Below are positions 16,508 to 25,135 of a stretch of DNA of 48,485 nucleotides, in pieces. The position numbers were made by a program, and so were the translations under genes. Position 1 is the stretch's first letter. Each line of letters opens with the position of its first letter. Under the pieces are notes generated by a model. It was not told where the DNA came from. It saw only the letters and a program-made list of their open reading frames with translations, and ran no database searches. The stretch spans positions 1 through 48,485 of the forward strand of contig NZ_JAIWPU010000022.1 in the NCBI RefSeq assembly GCF_021191705.1, in the 5' to 3' direction. Origin of the DNA: Proluteimonas flavola (GTDB lineage: Bacteria > Pseudomonadota > Gammaproteobacteria > Xanthomonadales > Xanthomonadaceae).

Positions 16508-17159
16508 GCCCGTGCCGGCCCGCGACCGCTGGCTGGCGCTGGGGCTGCTGCTCGGCGTCCTGCTGCTCGGTTACCTGCTGCTGATCCATCCGTGGTGGAC
16601 CCGGCCGATGCGCGAACTCGGCACGCGCATCGACACGCTGCAGGAACGCGAGCTGCGCATCCGCCGCGAACTCGAGCAGGCGCCGCAGGTGCGCGCCGAA
16701 CTCGAACGCGCGCGCGCGGCGATGGACGACATGCCCGGCTTCATGCCGCAGGCCGGCGTGGAACTCGCGACCGCGGCGCTGGTGCAGCGCCTGGAAAGCG
16801 CGGTGCTCGAGGCCAGTCCCGGCAACCGCAGCTGCGCGATCAGCAACCGCTCGCCGATCGCCGGCCAGCGCAACGACCGGTACCCGCGCGCGACCGTGCA
16901 GGTGCGCCTGCGCTGCGGCAATCCGGAACTGGCGGCGGTGCTGCATTCGCTGGAAACCGGCACCCCGCGGCTGTTCGTCGACAACCTCAATATCCTCAGC
17001 CAGCGGCATACGCTTGCGGCCGGCGCGACCAGCGGCGGTGTCGACGTGAGCTTCGACCTGTCCGGCTACGTGCTGCCGCCGCCCGGCGCGGCGCCTGCCG
17101 GCAACGCCGCCGCGGGTGCGCGCCCGGCTGCGGCCAACGGAGGCGCCGATGCGGATTGA
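16488..17159 (+). CDS. gspM: Type II secretion protein GspM
   Basis: A 223-residue inner-membrane protein that pairs with GspL. One transmembrane helix spans about residues 15-34. A coiled-coil-like stretch (about 40-80, ELRIRRELEQAPQVRAELER) and a ferredoxin-like periplasmic domain follow (about 85-195, with VDNLNILSQRH). The Pro/Ala/Gly-rich tail looks flexible. GTG at 16488 is preferred over ATG at 16497 because AGGAG at 16474-16478 is 9 bases upstream. Confidence 0.9.
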   Translation: MRTMPDRPVPARDRWLALGLLLGVLLLGYLLLIHPWWTRPMRELGTRIDTLQERELRIRRELEQAPQVRAELERARAAMDDMPGFMPQAGVELATAALVQRLESAVLEASPGNRSCAISNRSPIAGQRNDRYPRATVQVRLRCGNPELAAVLHSLETGTPRLFVDNLNILSQRHTLAAGATSGGVDVSFDLSGYVLPPPGAAPAGNAAAGARPAAANGGADAD

Positions 17160-18009
17160 CGCCACCAACGCCCGTACCTGGCTGGTCGCCGCGGTCGGCG
17201 CCTGGGCGCTGCTGTTCGCGCTGCTGTCGCTGGCCGGACTCGGCAGCCGCATCGGCACGCTGGAGGACGACGGCGGCGCCGCAGCGCCCATCGGTCCCGC
17301 ACCCGGTGCCGCCGCGCCTGCGCCGCCGTTGTCGAGCTTCGACGAAGTCGCCGCGCGTCCACTGTTCACCGGCGACCGTCGTCCGCATCCCTTCTTCATC
17401 GATCCGCAGGACGAGGGCGAGGGCGCCAGCACCGGATTCGACTATGTGTTGACCAGTGTGCTGCGTACGCCCGACTTCGCGATGGCGATCCTGCAGCCCA
17501 GCGGCGGCGGCGAATCGATCCGGCTCAAGGTCGGCGAGGGCCCGCCCGAGGCCACGAACTGGCTGCTCGATTCGGTGGATGCGCGCAGCGTGGTGTTCAA
17601 CACGCCGGAAGGTCCACGCACGCTGGAACTGCGCGTGTTCGACGGCAGCGGCGGACAGCCGCCGACACCGATGACCCCGGCACCGCCGCCCGATGGCCAG
17701 TCGCCGGCGCAGGCGGCCTCGCGTCCGCCGCCTTCGCCCGGGCAGGCCGCGCGCGCTGCGCAGCAGGCCGCCGATGCCGCGGCACGCGCAGCGAACCCCG
17801 ATGCCTCCACGCAATCCCGCGGCAATGCGCAGCCGCGTGGAACCGCCGGGCAGTCGAGTGCACCGGCGACCGGCAACGGCGCGGCCACCCCGGAGGCGGC
17901 GGCAGGGCCGTCCGAAGCCCAGGTCGAGGCGATCCGTCGCCGCATCGAAGAACGGCGCGCACGTCTGCGCCAGCAGCAGCAACAGCAACCCAATTCCGCC
18001 CAGGACTAG
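17149..18009 (+). CDS. gspN: Type II secretion protein N / GspC-like (XpsN-like)
   Basis: A 286-residue bitopic inner-membrane protein. It has one transmembrane helix (about 10-30), a short linker, and a homology-region-like domain (about 60-165: FDEVAARPLFTGDRRP, DYVLTSVLRTPDFAMAIL) that contacts the secretin. A long disordered Pro/Ala/Gln tail (about 170-255) and a final Arg/Gln-rich helix with a Gln run follow. In Xanthomonas this slot is occupied by XpsN, which stands in for GspC as the inner-to-outer-membrane connector; no separate gspC is present here. GGAGG at 17139-17143 sets the start. Confidence 0.87.
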   Translation: MRIDATNARTWLVAAVGAWALLFALLSLAGLGSRIGTLEDDGGAAAPIGPAPGAAAPAPPLSSFDEVAARPLFTGDRRPHPFFIDPQDEGEGASTGFDYVLTSVLRTPDFAMAILQPSGGGESIRLKVGEGPPEATNWLLDSVDARSVVFNTPEGPRTLELRVFDGSGGQPPTPMTPAPPPDGQSPAQAASRPPPSPGQAARAAQQAADAAARAANPDASTQSRGNAQPRGTAGQSSAPATGNGAATPEAAAGPSEAQVEAIRRRIEERRARLRQQQQQQPNSAQD

Positions 18010-18019
18010 ACTCCCGTCG

Positions 18020-20281
18020 ATGAAGCCTTCCCAGACGCCAGCCTTCCACCTCCGGGCGATCGCCCTCGGTACCGGCATCGCACTGCTCGCCGGCTGCGCC
18101 TCCGCGCCGACCGCTTCGATGCGCCGCGATGCCAACCTGCGCCAGGGCGCGGAGGCGGGCACTTCGTCCGCCGACGCCGCGTCGGCACCGGGCGCACGCA
18201 CGCAGTCCCTGCTCGCCGACGACGAACGCCCGCAGCCGCAGATCCGCCGCGGCAGCGGCACCGTGCTCAACCAGCGCGCCGCGTCCGCCGCGCCGCCCAC
18301 GCTGGGCGCGACCAGCGGGCAGGCCTCGTTCAACTTCGAAGGCGAATCGGTGCACGCCGTCGCCAAGGCGATCCTCGGCGACATGCTCGGCCAGAACTAC
18401 GTCATCGCGCCGGAAGTGCAGGGCACGGTGACGCTGGCGACGCCGCAGCCGGTCAGCGCCGCGCAGGCGCTGAGCCTGCTGGAGATGGTGCTGGGCTGGA
18501 ACAACGCCCGCATGATCTACAGCGACGGCCGCTACAACATCGTGCCGGCCGACACCGCACTGGCGACCGGCACCGTCGCGCCGCGCACCGGCAGCACCGG
18601 CGCCGCGCGCGGCTTCGAGGTGCGCACGGTGCCGCTGCGCTACATCTCCGCGACCGAGATGGAGAAGGTGCTCGAACCGTACGCGCGCCCGAACGCGATC
18701 GTCGCCGCCGACAACGCACGCAACGTCATCACGATTTCCGGCAGCCGTTCCGAACTCGACAACTACCTGCGCACGATCGAGATCTTCGACGTCGACTGGC
18801 TGTCGGGCATGTCGGTCGGCGTGTTCCCGCTGCAGTCGGGCAAGGCCACGCAGGTCGTCGCCGATCTGGAAAAGGTGTTCGGCCAGGACAGCGAATCGCC
18901 GGTGTCGGGCATGTTCCGCTTCATGCCGCTGGAAGGCGCGAACGCGGTCCTGGTGATCACGCCGCAGGCGGACTATCTGGGCGAGATCCAGCAATGGCTG
19001 GAGCGCATCGACAACGCCGGCCAGGACCCGCGGCTGTTCGCCTACGAACTGAAGTTCATCAAGGCGCGCGAGCTCGCGCAGCGGCTGTCGGAAGTCTTCG
19101 GCGGCGGCAGCGGCAGCAGTGGCGGCCAGGATGCGGCCTCGCTGATGCCGGGGCTGACCGGCAACACGCTGCGCACCGGCGGTACCGATGGCTCGTCCGG
19201 TTTCGACAGTGGCAGCAGTTCCGGCCTCGGCAGCAACAATCGCGGTGGCAGCGCCGGCACCGGGCGCGGCGGCGACCTCGGCCAGATGCAGCTCAGCGAG
19301 CAGCAGGAGGGCCCGGGCAGCGTCACGCTGGAAGTCGAAGGCGACCGGGTCGGCGTATCGGCGGTCGACGAGACCAACACCCTGCTGGTGCGTACGACGC
19401 CGGCCGCGTGGCGTTCGATCCGCGATGTCGTCGAACGGCTCGACGTGATGCCGGCGCAGGTGCATATCGAGGCGCAGGTGGTGGAGGTCGCTCTGACGGG
19501 TGCGCTGGAGTACGGCGTCAACTGGTTCATCGAGAAGGGCATGACCGATAACGGTATCGGGCCATTCGGTCCCCCAGGCGCAGGGCAAGGCCTCGCGGGG
19601 CCAACCAGCTGGAGCACACTCGGTGCGAGCATCGGTGGCGTCTCTGGTTCGGGGCTTGCCTGGTCGCTGGTCAAAAACGATGCGGCCGCAGTGATCCGGG
19701 CGCTCGATGAAGTGACCGACGTACAGATCCTGCAGTCGCCCTCCGTGTTCGTGCGCAACAACGCGATGGCCGAGTTCAACGTCGGCGCGAGCATCCCGAT
19801 CTCGTCGAGCAGCGTGAACCCGATCCTCGGCGACAGCCAGTACACCCAGGTCCAGTACATCGAGACCGGCACGATCCTCAAGGTGCGACCGCGCGTCACG
19901 CGCGACGGCATGGTCTTCCTCGACATCGTGCAGGAAGTGAGTTCGCCGCAGCCGCAGAACACGGCCGATTCGCAGGGCAACGTGCGCATCGATACCCGGC
20001 GGCTCAAGACCGAGGCGGCAGTGCAGGCGGGCGATACGGTGATGCTGGCCGGTCTGATCAGCGACCAGGTCGGCCGCACCTCGGGCGGCCTGCCGGGCCT
20101 GAGCCGCATCCCCGTCATCGGCAGCCTGTTCGGCTCGCAGACATCGCGTACCGAACGCAGCGAAGTCATCGTGTTGCTGACGCCGACTATCGTGCGCAAC
20201 CCGCTTGAGGCGCGCCAGTTGACTGACGAATACGGCCGTCGCTTCCGCGCATTGCAGCCCCTGCAGCGTCCGCAGGACTGA
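18020..20281 (+). CDS. gspD: Type II secretion secretin GspD
   Basis: A 753-residue outer-membrane channel, last gene of the operon. The signal peptide carries a lipobox (LLAGC near residue 28), so it is a lipidated secretin, as in Xanthomonas XpsD. N0-N3 periplasmic domains fill about 105-480 with a Gly/Ser-rich loop (about 355-430). The C-terminal secretin domain begins near 480 (VHIEAQVVEVAL), with QILQSPSVFVRNNAMAEFNVG and the signature VPxxGxLF as IPVIGSLFGSQTSRTERSEV. A patch at roughly 19540-19690, coding for the outward-facing part of the barrel, uses codons unlike the rest of the gene. Confidence 0.96.
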   Translation: MKPSQTPAFHLRAIALGTGIALLAGCASAPTASMRRDANLRQGAEAGTSSADAASAPGARTQSLLADDERPQPQIRRGSGTVLNQRAASAAPPTLGATSGQASFNFEGESVHAVAKAILGDMLGQNYVIAPEVQGTVTLATPQPVSAAQALSLLEMVLGWNNARMIYSDGRYNIVPADTALATGTVAPRTGSTGAARGFEVRTVPLRYISATEMEKVLEPYARPNAIVAADNARNVITISGSRSELDNYLRTIEIFDVDWLSGMSVGVFPLQSGKATQVVADLEKVFGQDSESPVSGMFRFMPLEGANAVLVITPQADYLGEIQQWLERIDNAGQDPRLFAYELKFIKARELAQRLSEVFGGGSGSSGGQDAASLMPGLTGNTLRTGGTDGSSGFDSGSSSGLGSNNRGGSAGTGRGGDLGQMQLSEQQEGPGSVTLEVEGDRVGVSAVDETNTLLVRTTPAAWRSIRDVVERLDVMPAQVHIEAQVVEVALTGALEYGVNWFIEKGMTDNGIGPFGPPGAGQGLAGPTSWSTLGASIGGVSGSGLAWSLVKNDAAAVIRALDEVTDVQILQSPSVFVRNNAMAEFNVGASIPISSSSVNPILGDSQYTQVQYIETGTILKVRPRVTRDGMVFLDIVQEVSSPQPQNTADSQGNVRIDTRRLKTEAAVQAGDTVMLAGLISDQVGRTSGGLPGLSRIPVIGSLFGSQTSRTERSEVIVLLTPTIVRNPLEARQLTDEYGRRFRALQPLQRPQD

Positions 20282-20308
20282 GGGCCGCGATGCGCGGAGC
20301 CACTGCGC

Positions 20309-21310
20309 ATGGCTGAGTTGCCGGTGATCCTGCTGCCGGTCGGGCACGACGACGACGCGCTCGACGCGTGCCTGGCCGCGCTCGATGCGGGCACGCCGGC
20401 GGGCACGCGGGTCTGGCTGGCCGACGATGCGCGCATCGGCCCGCGCGGCGCGGCGATCGTGCAGCGCTGGCTCGCCAGCACGCCGCTGCAGGCCGACTAC
20501 ACCTGCCGCCAGCGCTCGATCGGCGAGGTCGCGCATCTCGACGACGTGCTGCGCGCCTGCGGCGATGCCGACGTCATCGTGCTCGCGCCCGATGCGATTC
20601 CCGCGCCGGGCTGGGCCAATGCACTCGCGGCCTGCTTCGCGCGCGATGCGTCGATCGCCACCGCAACCCCCTGGTGTAACGCCGGCGAGTCCGCGGCCTG
20701 GCCGCGGATCGGCGAGATCAATCCGGTGCCCGACGATCTGCCGCGTCTCGCACGCGCCTGCCAGGCGCTGCCGCCGTTGTATCCCGAGTTGCCGGCCGCG
20801 ATCGGACATGCGGTGCTGCTGCGCGGCAACGCCCGCCGCAAGGCCGGCGGACTCGATGCATCGAGTTATCGCTCCTGGTACGCCGCGCTGATCGACCTGT
20901 CGCTGCGCATGGCGGGGCTCGGCTGGCGCAATGCGCTGTGCGAGACCGCCTTCGTCGCGCGCGGCGGCGAGGGCGGGCCGGCCGACGGCGACATGGACGC
21001 GCTTGGCGTGCGCTGGCCGTCCTGGCATTCGCGGCTGGCGACCTTCCTGATGCAGGACCCGCTGTACGCGACCCGCGCGGCGCTGCAGCGCGGCTTCGAT
21101 GCGCTGGAGAACGCGCCGGCCCAATGGCCGCTGTTCCACGAGGAAACGGCGGACGCAGTCCGCCCGCCAATGCCCCTCTCCCCTCCGGGAGAGGGGGGGA
21201 CCATCTGCGAAGCGGATGGTGGGGTGAGGGTAGCCGGCGCTCGCGATACGCCAACTGCACCCGACCCAGCGGACAATGCCGTTTCCACCGACGACACGCC
21301 GCCGAAGTGA
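20309..21310 (+). CDS. Glycosyltransferase family 2-like protein, degenerate
   Basis: A 333-residue predicted cytoplasmic protein with a GT2-like start ([22 protein letters not shown]) and a central [14 protein letters not shown] where active enzymes have a DxD-type segment. The fold is likely GT-A, but metal-binding acids are weak, so activity is doubtful. GGAG at 20296-20299 supports the ATG. The last 50 or so residues read through a genomic inverted-repeat element (21173-21220), so the C-terminus may be repeat-derived. Its stop overlaps the next gene's GTG, so the two glycosyltransferase-like proteins are co-translated. Confidence 0.65.
   Translation: MAELPVILLPVGHDDDALDACLAALDAGTPAGTRVWLADDARIGPRGAAIVQRWLASTPLQADYTCRQRSIGEVAHLDDVLRACGDADVIVLAPDAIPAPGWANALAACFARDASIATATPWCNAGESAAWPRIGEINPVPDDLPRLARACQALPPLYPELPAAIGHAVLLRGNARRKAGGLDASSYRSWYAALIDLSLRMAGLGWRNALCETAFVARGGEGGPADGDMDALGVRWPSWHSRLATFLMQDPLYATRAALQRGFDALENAPAQWPLFHEETADAVRPPMPLSPPGEGGTICEADGGVRVAGARDTPTAPDPADNAVSTDDTPPK
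21173..21220. repeat. Inverted-repeat element inside a coding 3' end
   Basis: There are two adjacent hairpins: a perfect 10-bp stem CCCCTCTCCC / GGGAGAGGGG with a 4-base loop (21173-21196), then ACCATCTGC / GCGGATGGT (21200-21220), 9 bp with one G-T pair around GAA. The sequence resembles the dispersed CCCCTCTCCC...GGGGTGAGGG repeats common in GC-rich proteobacteria. Confidence 0.7.
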
Positions 21311-22167
21311 CCGCTGCAGTTTCCGCCAATCCAGACATCGTCGCCGTCGTCGTCACCCACCGCAGCGGCAGCACGATCGACGCCTGTCTGACGCGCCTGC
21401 GCGCGGCCGATGGCGTCGCCCAGATCCGCGTCGTCGACAACGCATCCGACGACACCACGCTGGCCATCGTCCAGCGGCACGCCTCGCTCGATCCGCGCGT
21501 GCATTTCATCGGCAATCCCGACAATCCCGGCTTCGCCGTGGCCTGCAACCAGGGCGCGCGCGACGCCGATGCGCCGTGGATCGCCTTCGTCAATCCCGAC
21601 TGCCTCGTCGATGCCGATACGCTCGCGCGCTTGCGTGCGCACGCAGATGCGCTGGCCGCGCCGTGCCTGCTCGGTACCGAACTCGTCGGCGAAGATGGCG
21701 CGCACGATCCCGCCGCGCGCCGCCGCGATCCGGACTTCGCCGCGATGCTGCGCGATCCGAAGGCCCGCGTGCTCGCCGTGCCGCGCGATGCCGCGCAGCC
21801 CCTGCAACGCGTGCAGGCGATCTCCGGCGCGCTGATGCTGCTGCCGCGCACGCTGTTCGAGCGCATCGACGGCTTCGATACCGGCTACCGGCTGCATGCC
21901 GAAGACCTGGACCTGTGCCGGCGCGCGCGCGAGGCCGGCGCGGTGGTCGCGGTCGCCAACGACATCGCCGTGCTGCACGTGCGTGGCGTGTCCAGCCGCT
22001 CGCGGCCGGTGTTCGTCGAATGGCACAAGCATCGCGGTCTCTGGCGCTACTTCCGGCGTTTCGAAGCCGGGCACCGCAGCTGGCCGCAGCGCGTCGCGGT
22101 ATGGACGATGATCTGGGCGCGCTTTCCGATCGCGGTGCTGCGCCGCGCGTCGCAGGCAGGGGGCTGA
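21307..22167 (+). CDS. Glycosyltransferase family 2 (rhamnosyltransferase-like)
   Basis: A 286-residue GT-A enzyme that would transfer a sugar from a nucleotide donor. Clear family features are [15 protein letters not shown] (start of the nucleotide-binding fold), [22 protein letters not shown], the DxD-like FVNPDCLV, and the acceptor/catalytic [13 protein letters not shown]. These match WbbL-type O-antigen or polysaccharide glycosyltransferases. The start is a GTG that overlaps the previous stop (GTGA, 21307-21310). A positively charged amphipathic C-terminus could associate with the membrane. The acceptor is unknown. Confidence 0.85.
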   Translation: MTAAVSANPDIVAVVVTHRSGSTIDACLTRLRAADGVAQIRVVDNASDDTTLAIVQRHASLDPRVHFIGNPDNPGFAVACNQGARDADAPWIAFVNPDCLVDADTLARLRAHADALAAPCLLGTELVGEDGAHDPAARRRDPDFAAMLRDPKARVLAVPRDAAQPLQRVQAISGALMLLPRTLFERIDGFDTGYRLHAEDLDLCRRAREAGAVVAVANDIAVLHVRGVSSRSRPVFVEWHKHRGLWRYFRRFEAGHRSWPQRVAVWTMIWARFPIAVLRRASQAGG

Positions 22168-22169
22168 CC

Positions 22170-23357
22170 ATGGCCGCGATCGCATCGCTGCTCGACACCG
22201 ACCTCTACAAGTTCACGATGATGCAGGCGGTGCTGCACCAGCACCCCGGTGCGGTCGTGCAGTACCGCTTCAAGTGCCGCACGCCCGGCATCGAACTGGC
22301 CCGTTGCATCGCCGAGATCGATACGGAGATCGACGCCCTGTGCGCGCTGCGCTTCACTGCGGACGAGCGGGCCTACATGCGCGCGCTGCGGTTCGTGAAG
22401 CCGGATTTCGCCGACTTCCTCGGCCTGTTCCATCTCGACCGCAAGTACATCGACCTGCGCGCCTCGACGGCGGTGCCGGGCGAGATCGAACTCGACATCA
22501 CCGGGCCGTGGCTGCACACGATCCTGTTCGAAGTGCCGCTGCTGGCGATCATCAACGAGGTCTGGTTCCGCAACACCACGCAGGCCGATTTCGCCGAGGG
22601 CGAACGGCGCCTGCAGGCCAAGGCCGCGCTGCTGCGCGACATCGCCGGTTACGAGGACTGCCGGATCGCCGACTACGGCACGCGTCGCCGCTATTCGCAG
22701 CAGTGGCACGGGCATATGCTGCCGCTGCTGCGCGATGCGCTGGGCGAGCAGTTCGTCGGCACCAGCAACGTCCACTTCGCGCGTGTCCACGGCATGACGC
22801 CCCACGGCACGATGGCGCACGAATACCTGCAGGCCTTCCAGGCGCTCGGGCCGCGGCTGCGCGATTCGCAGATGGTGGCGCTGGACTCGTGGGCGCACGA
22901 ATACCGTGGCGATCTCGGCATCGCGCTGTCGGATGTCGTCGGGCTGGATGCGTTCCTGCGCGATTTCGACATGTACTTCTGCAAGCTTTTCGACGGCGTG
23001 CGCCACGATTCGGGCGATCCCTTCGTCTGGGGCGACCGGATGCTGGCGCACTTCGCCGACAACCGCGTCGATCCCTCGAACAAGATCCTGGTCTTCAGCG
23101 ACGGCCTCGACATCGACAAGGTCAAACGCCTGCACGCCTACTTCCGCGGGCGCTGCAAGCTGGCGTTCGGCGTCGGCACGCATCTGACCAACGACCTGGG
23201 GCCGACGCCGCTGAACATCGTGATCAAGATGGTCCGCTGCAACGGCCAGCCCGTGGCCAAGCTCAGCGATTCGCCCGGCAAGAGCATGTGCGACGACCCG
23301 GGCTATCTGACCTATCTGCGGCAGGTGTTCGGGCTGCCGGCCGAAGCGGCCGGCTGA
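22170..23357 (+). CDS. pncB: Nicotinate phosphoribosyltransferase
   Basis: A 395-residue enzyme of the Preiss-Handler NAD salvage route: nicotinate + PRPP + ATP gives nicotinate mononucleotide. Conserved features are [16 protein letters not shown] at the N-terminus, the catalytic-histidine segment [20 protein letters not shown] (about 198-216), [23 protein letters not shown] and the phosphoribosyl-binding [12 protein letters not shown]. Length and end are typical. AGGGGG just upstream acts as ribosome binding site; the gene starts 2 bases after the glycosyltransferase stop. Confidence 0.96.
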   Translation: MAAIASLLDTDLYKFTMMQAVLHQHPGAVVQYRFKCRTPGIELARCIAEIDTEIDALCALRFTADERAYMRALRFVKPDFADFLGLFHLDRKYIDLRASTAVPGEIELDITGPWLHTILFEVPLLAIINEVWFRNTTQADFAEGERRLQAKAALLRDIAGYEDCRIADYGTRRRYSQQWHGHMLPLLRDALGEQFVGTSNVHFARVHGMTPHGTMAHEYLQAFQALGPRLRDSQMVALDSWAHEYRGDLGIALSDVVGLDAFLRDFDMYFCKLFDGVRHDSGDPFVWGDRMLAHFADNRVDPSNKILVFSDGLDIDKVKRLHAYFRGRCKLAFGVGTHLTNDLGPTPLNIVIKMVRCNGQPVAKLSDSPGKSMCDDPGYLTYLRQVFGLPAEAAG

Positions 23358-23389
23358 TCGCCTCGCATGGGATGCGCGCGGCTTTCACT

Positions 23390-23456
23390 GGGATGACATC
23401 GGGATGACATGGAGCTGCGCTGGAATACGCGGCTGCGGCGTGTCGCGCCGTATTCC
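23390..23456 (+). other. Direct repeat and hairpin upstream of the PHP gene
   Basis: GGGATGACAT occurs twice one base apart (23390-23399 and 23401-23410). A hairpin with 8-bp stem GGAATACG / CGTATTCC (23422-23429 and 23449-23456) follows, ending 19 bases before the PHP start. It could be the 3' end of the pncB transcript or a leader structure; there is no T-run. Confidence 0.35.
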
Positions 23457-23475
23457 TCCATCGTCCGGAGTCCGC

Positions 23476-24876
23476 ATGACCCTCCACGTCGTTTCCTCCC
23501 GGCACGTGCGCCGCGCGTCCGTTCCTCTCCTGTTGCTCGCCCTGATGGGCGGCGCGCACGCCGCCGATCGCGAGGACGGCCGCGCCTGGCGCGCCGGCGA
23601 CCACCACGTGCACAGCGAATGGAGCGTCGACTGGGAGATGTCCACCACCCCGCCGACACCGATCCGCGGCGGCGATTCGCCGTACTCGCGCACCCGCAAC
23701 GCCGAGCAGGCACGTCGCCACGGCCTGACGTGGATGGTGCACACCGATCACGGCGGCCCCAACCATTCGGCGGTGACGCAGGATTCGGCATGGCCGGCGC
23801 TGCAGCAGGCGCGTACCGACGTGCCGGACGTGCTGCAGTTCCACGGCATGGAATTCGACGTGCCGGCCGGCGAACACGCCTCGCTGGTCATGGCGCCGGG
23901 CGCGCACGAGAACACGATGCTGGTCGACCTGGAGCGGCGTTTCAGCCGCCGCGAAGTGGACGACGACGCGCGCGACACGCCGGAGGCGATGCTCGCCGCG
24001 CTGCGCCACATGCAGGCGCAGCAGCCGCAGCCGTTGATGTTCGTCAATCATCCGGCGCGGACCGCGACCGGGATCGGCGCGTGGGGCAAGGTCGATCCGC
24101 AGGAACTGCGCGACTGGCAGGACGCCGCGCCCGACGTGCTCGTCGGCATGGAAGGCGCGCCCGGCCATCAGGCCGACCGGCGCCATCGCGGGCTGTACCG
24201 CAACGATGCGGCCAGGACCTGGGGCGGCTTCGACCAGATGACTGCGCAGCTCGGCGGCGTGTGGGACACGCTGCTTGCCGAAGGCCGCCGCTTCTGGATC
24301 ACTTCGACCTCCGATTCGCATCGCAACATCGACATGGGCGGCGCCGACTTCTGGCCGGGCCAGTACAGCAAGACCTACGTGCTGGCGCGCCACGACAGCG
24401 CGGACATCTTCGACGGCCTGCGCCAGGGCCGCATGTTCGCCGTGACCGGCGATCTGATCGACACCCTGGACCTGCAGGTCGAAGCCCAAGGCGCGGCGCC
24501 GGCGACGATGGGCGGCACGCTGCAGGTCGCCGCCGGTGCGCCGGTCACGGTGCGGGTGTCGGTGACGGTGCCGGGCGGCGCCAACTTCAACGGCGACCGC
24601 AATGCGATCGACCATATCGACGTGATCGCCGGACAGGCGTCGGCCGACGGCACGCCGGAGATGACCGTGCATACCGTGCGCGCTGCGCAGTGGCAGCAGA
24701 CCGGCCGCCGCATCGCGTTCGAACTCACGCTGCCGGCGCCGGACACCCGCGGCTTCGTGCGCGTGCGCGGCACGTCGAACGCGCAGGTCGAGCCGACCCC
24801 GGACGTCGCCGGCGAGGATCCGTGGCAGGACCTGTGGTTCTACTCGAACCCGGTCTTCGTCGAAGTCGCGCGATAG
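23476..24876 (+). CDS. Periplasmic PHP-domain (CehA/McbA-like) metallohydrolase
   Basis: A 466-residue exported protein with a signal peptide to about residue 33 (ending AHA). The PHP metal-site pattern is visible: DHHVHSEWS (about 44-52), the second motif HTDHGG (about 92-97), an NHPAR segment (about 193) and the late TSTSDSHRN (about 277-285). PHP proteins hydrolyse phosphoesters or carbamate-type bonds using two or three metals. The CehA/McbA resemblance and the export signal point to periplasmic hydrolysis. A beta-sandwich-like C-terminal part follows. ATG at 23476 is chosen for GGAG at 23467-23470 and the signal peptide. It lies beside the TonB receptor locus but 259 bases apart. Confidence 0.8.
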   Translation: MTLHVVSSRHVRRASVPLLLLALMGGAHAADREDGRAWRAGDHHVHSEWSVDWEMSTTPPTPIRGGDSPYSRTRNAEQARRHGLTWMVHTDHGGPNHSAVTQDSAWPALQQARTDVPDVLQFHGMEFDVPAGEHASLVMAPGAHENTMLVDLERRFSRREVDDDARDTPEAMLAALRHMQAQQPQPLMFVNHPARTATGIGAWGKVDPQELRDWQDAAPDVLVGMEGAPGHQADRRHRGLYRNDAARTWGGFDQMTAQLGGVWDTLLAEGRRFWITSTSDSHRNIDMGGADFWPGQYSKTYVLARHDSADIFDGLRQGRMFAVTGDLIDTLDLQVEAQGAAPATMGGTLQVAAGAPVTVRVSVTVPGGANFNGDRNAIDHIDVIAGQASADGTPEMTVHTVRAAQWQQTGRRIAFELTLPAPDTRGFVRVRGTSNAQVEPTPDVAGEDPWQDLWFYSNPVFVEVAR

Positions 24877-25135
24877 GGCGTCCGTCGGTCCCTGTCGGTC
24901 CAGGCACGCCATGTCGCCCGATACGGTTGCGTGCTTCCGCTGGCGGGTGCCGGTACACGCCGCCGGACCCGTGAATGCGCGGAATGTGAAGAATTCATCG
25001 ATTCCAGGCTGGGATGCAAAAAAACCGTCATGAAATGCGGATGGGTGCCTGAACTTCGCAACCAATCGCCTTCCGATGCTCAATAACATGCTTGTGCACA
25101 CCCCCGCTTGTCATCTTGAGCCAGGAGTCCACCGC
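24877..25135 (+). promoter_or_regulatory. Intergenic region ahead of the TonB receptor
   Basis: This 259-base gap is noticeably more AT-rich in its second half (about 24970-25090, including an A7 run near 25019) than anything nearby. It must carry the receptor promoter. I cannot name a confident -10/-35 pair or operator. Confidence 0.4.

Noticed and set aside
17597..21139. Very long minus-strand open frame (about 1180 codons) opposite the secretion genes
   Set aside because: It is antisense to clearly recognisable gspN, gspD and glycosyltransferase-like genes, has Arg/His/Asp-rich composition typical of antisense frames in high-GC DNA, and shows no domain.
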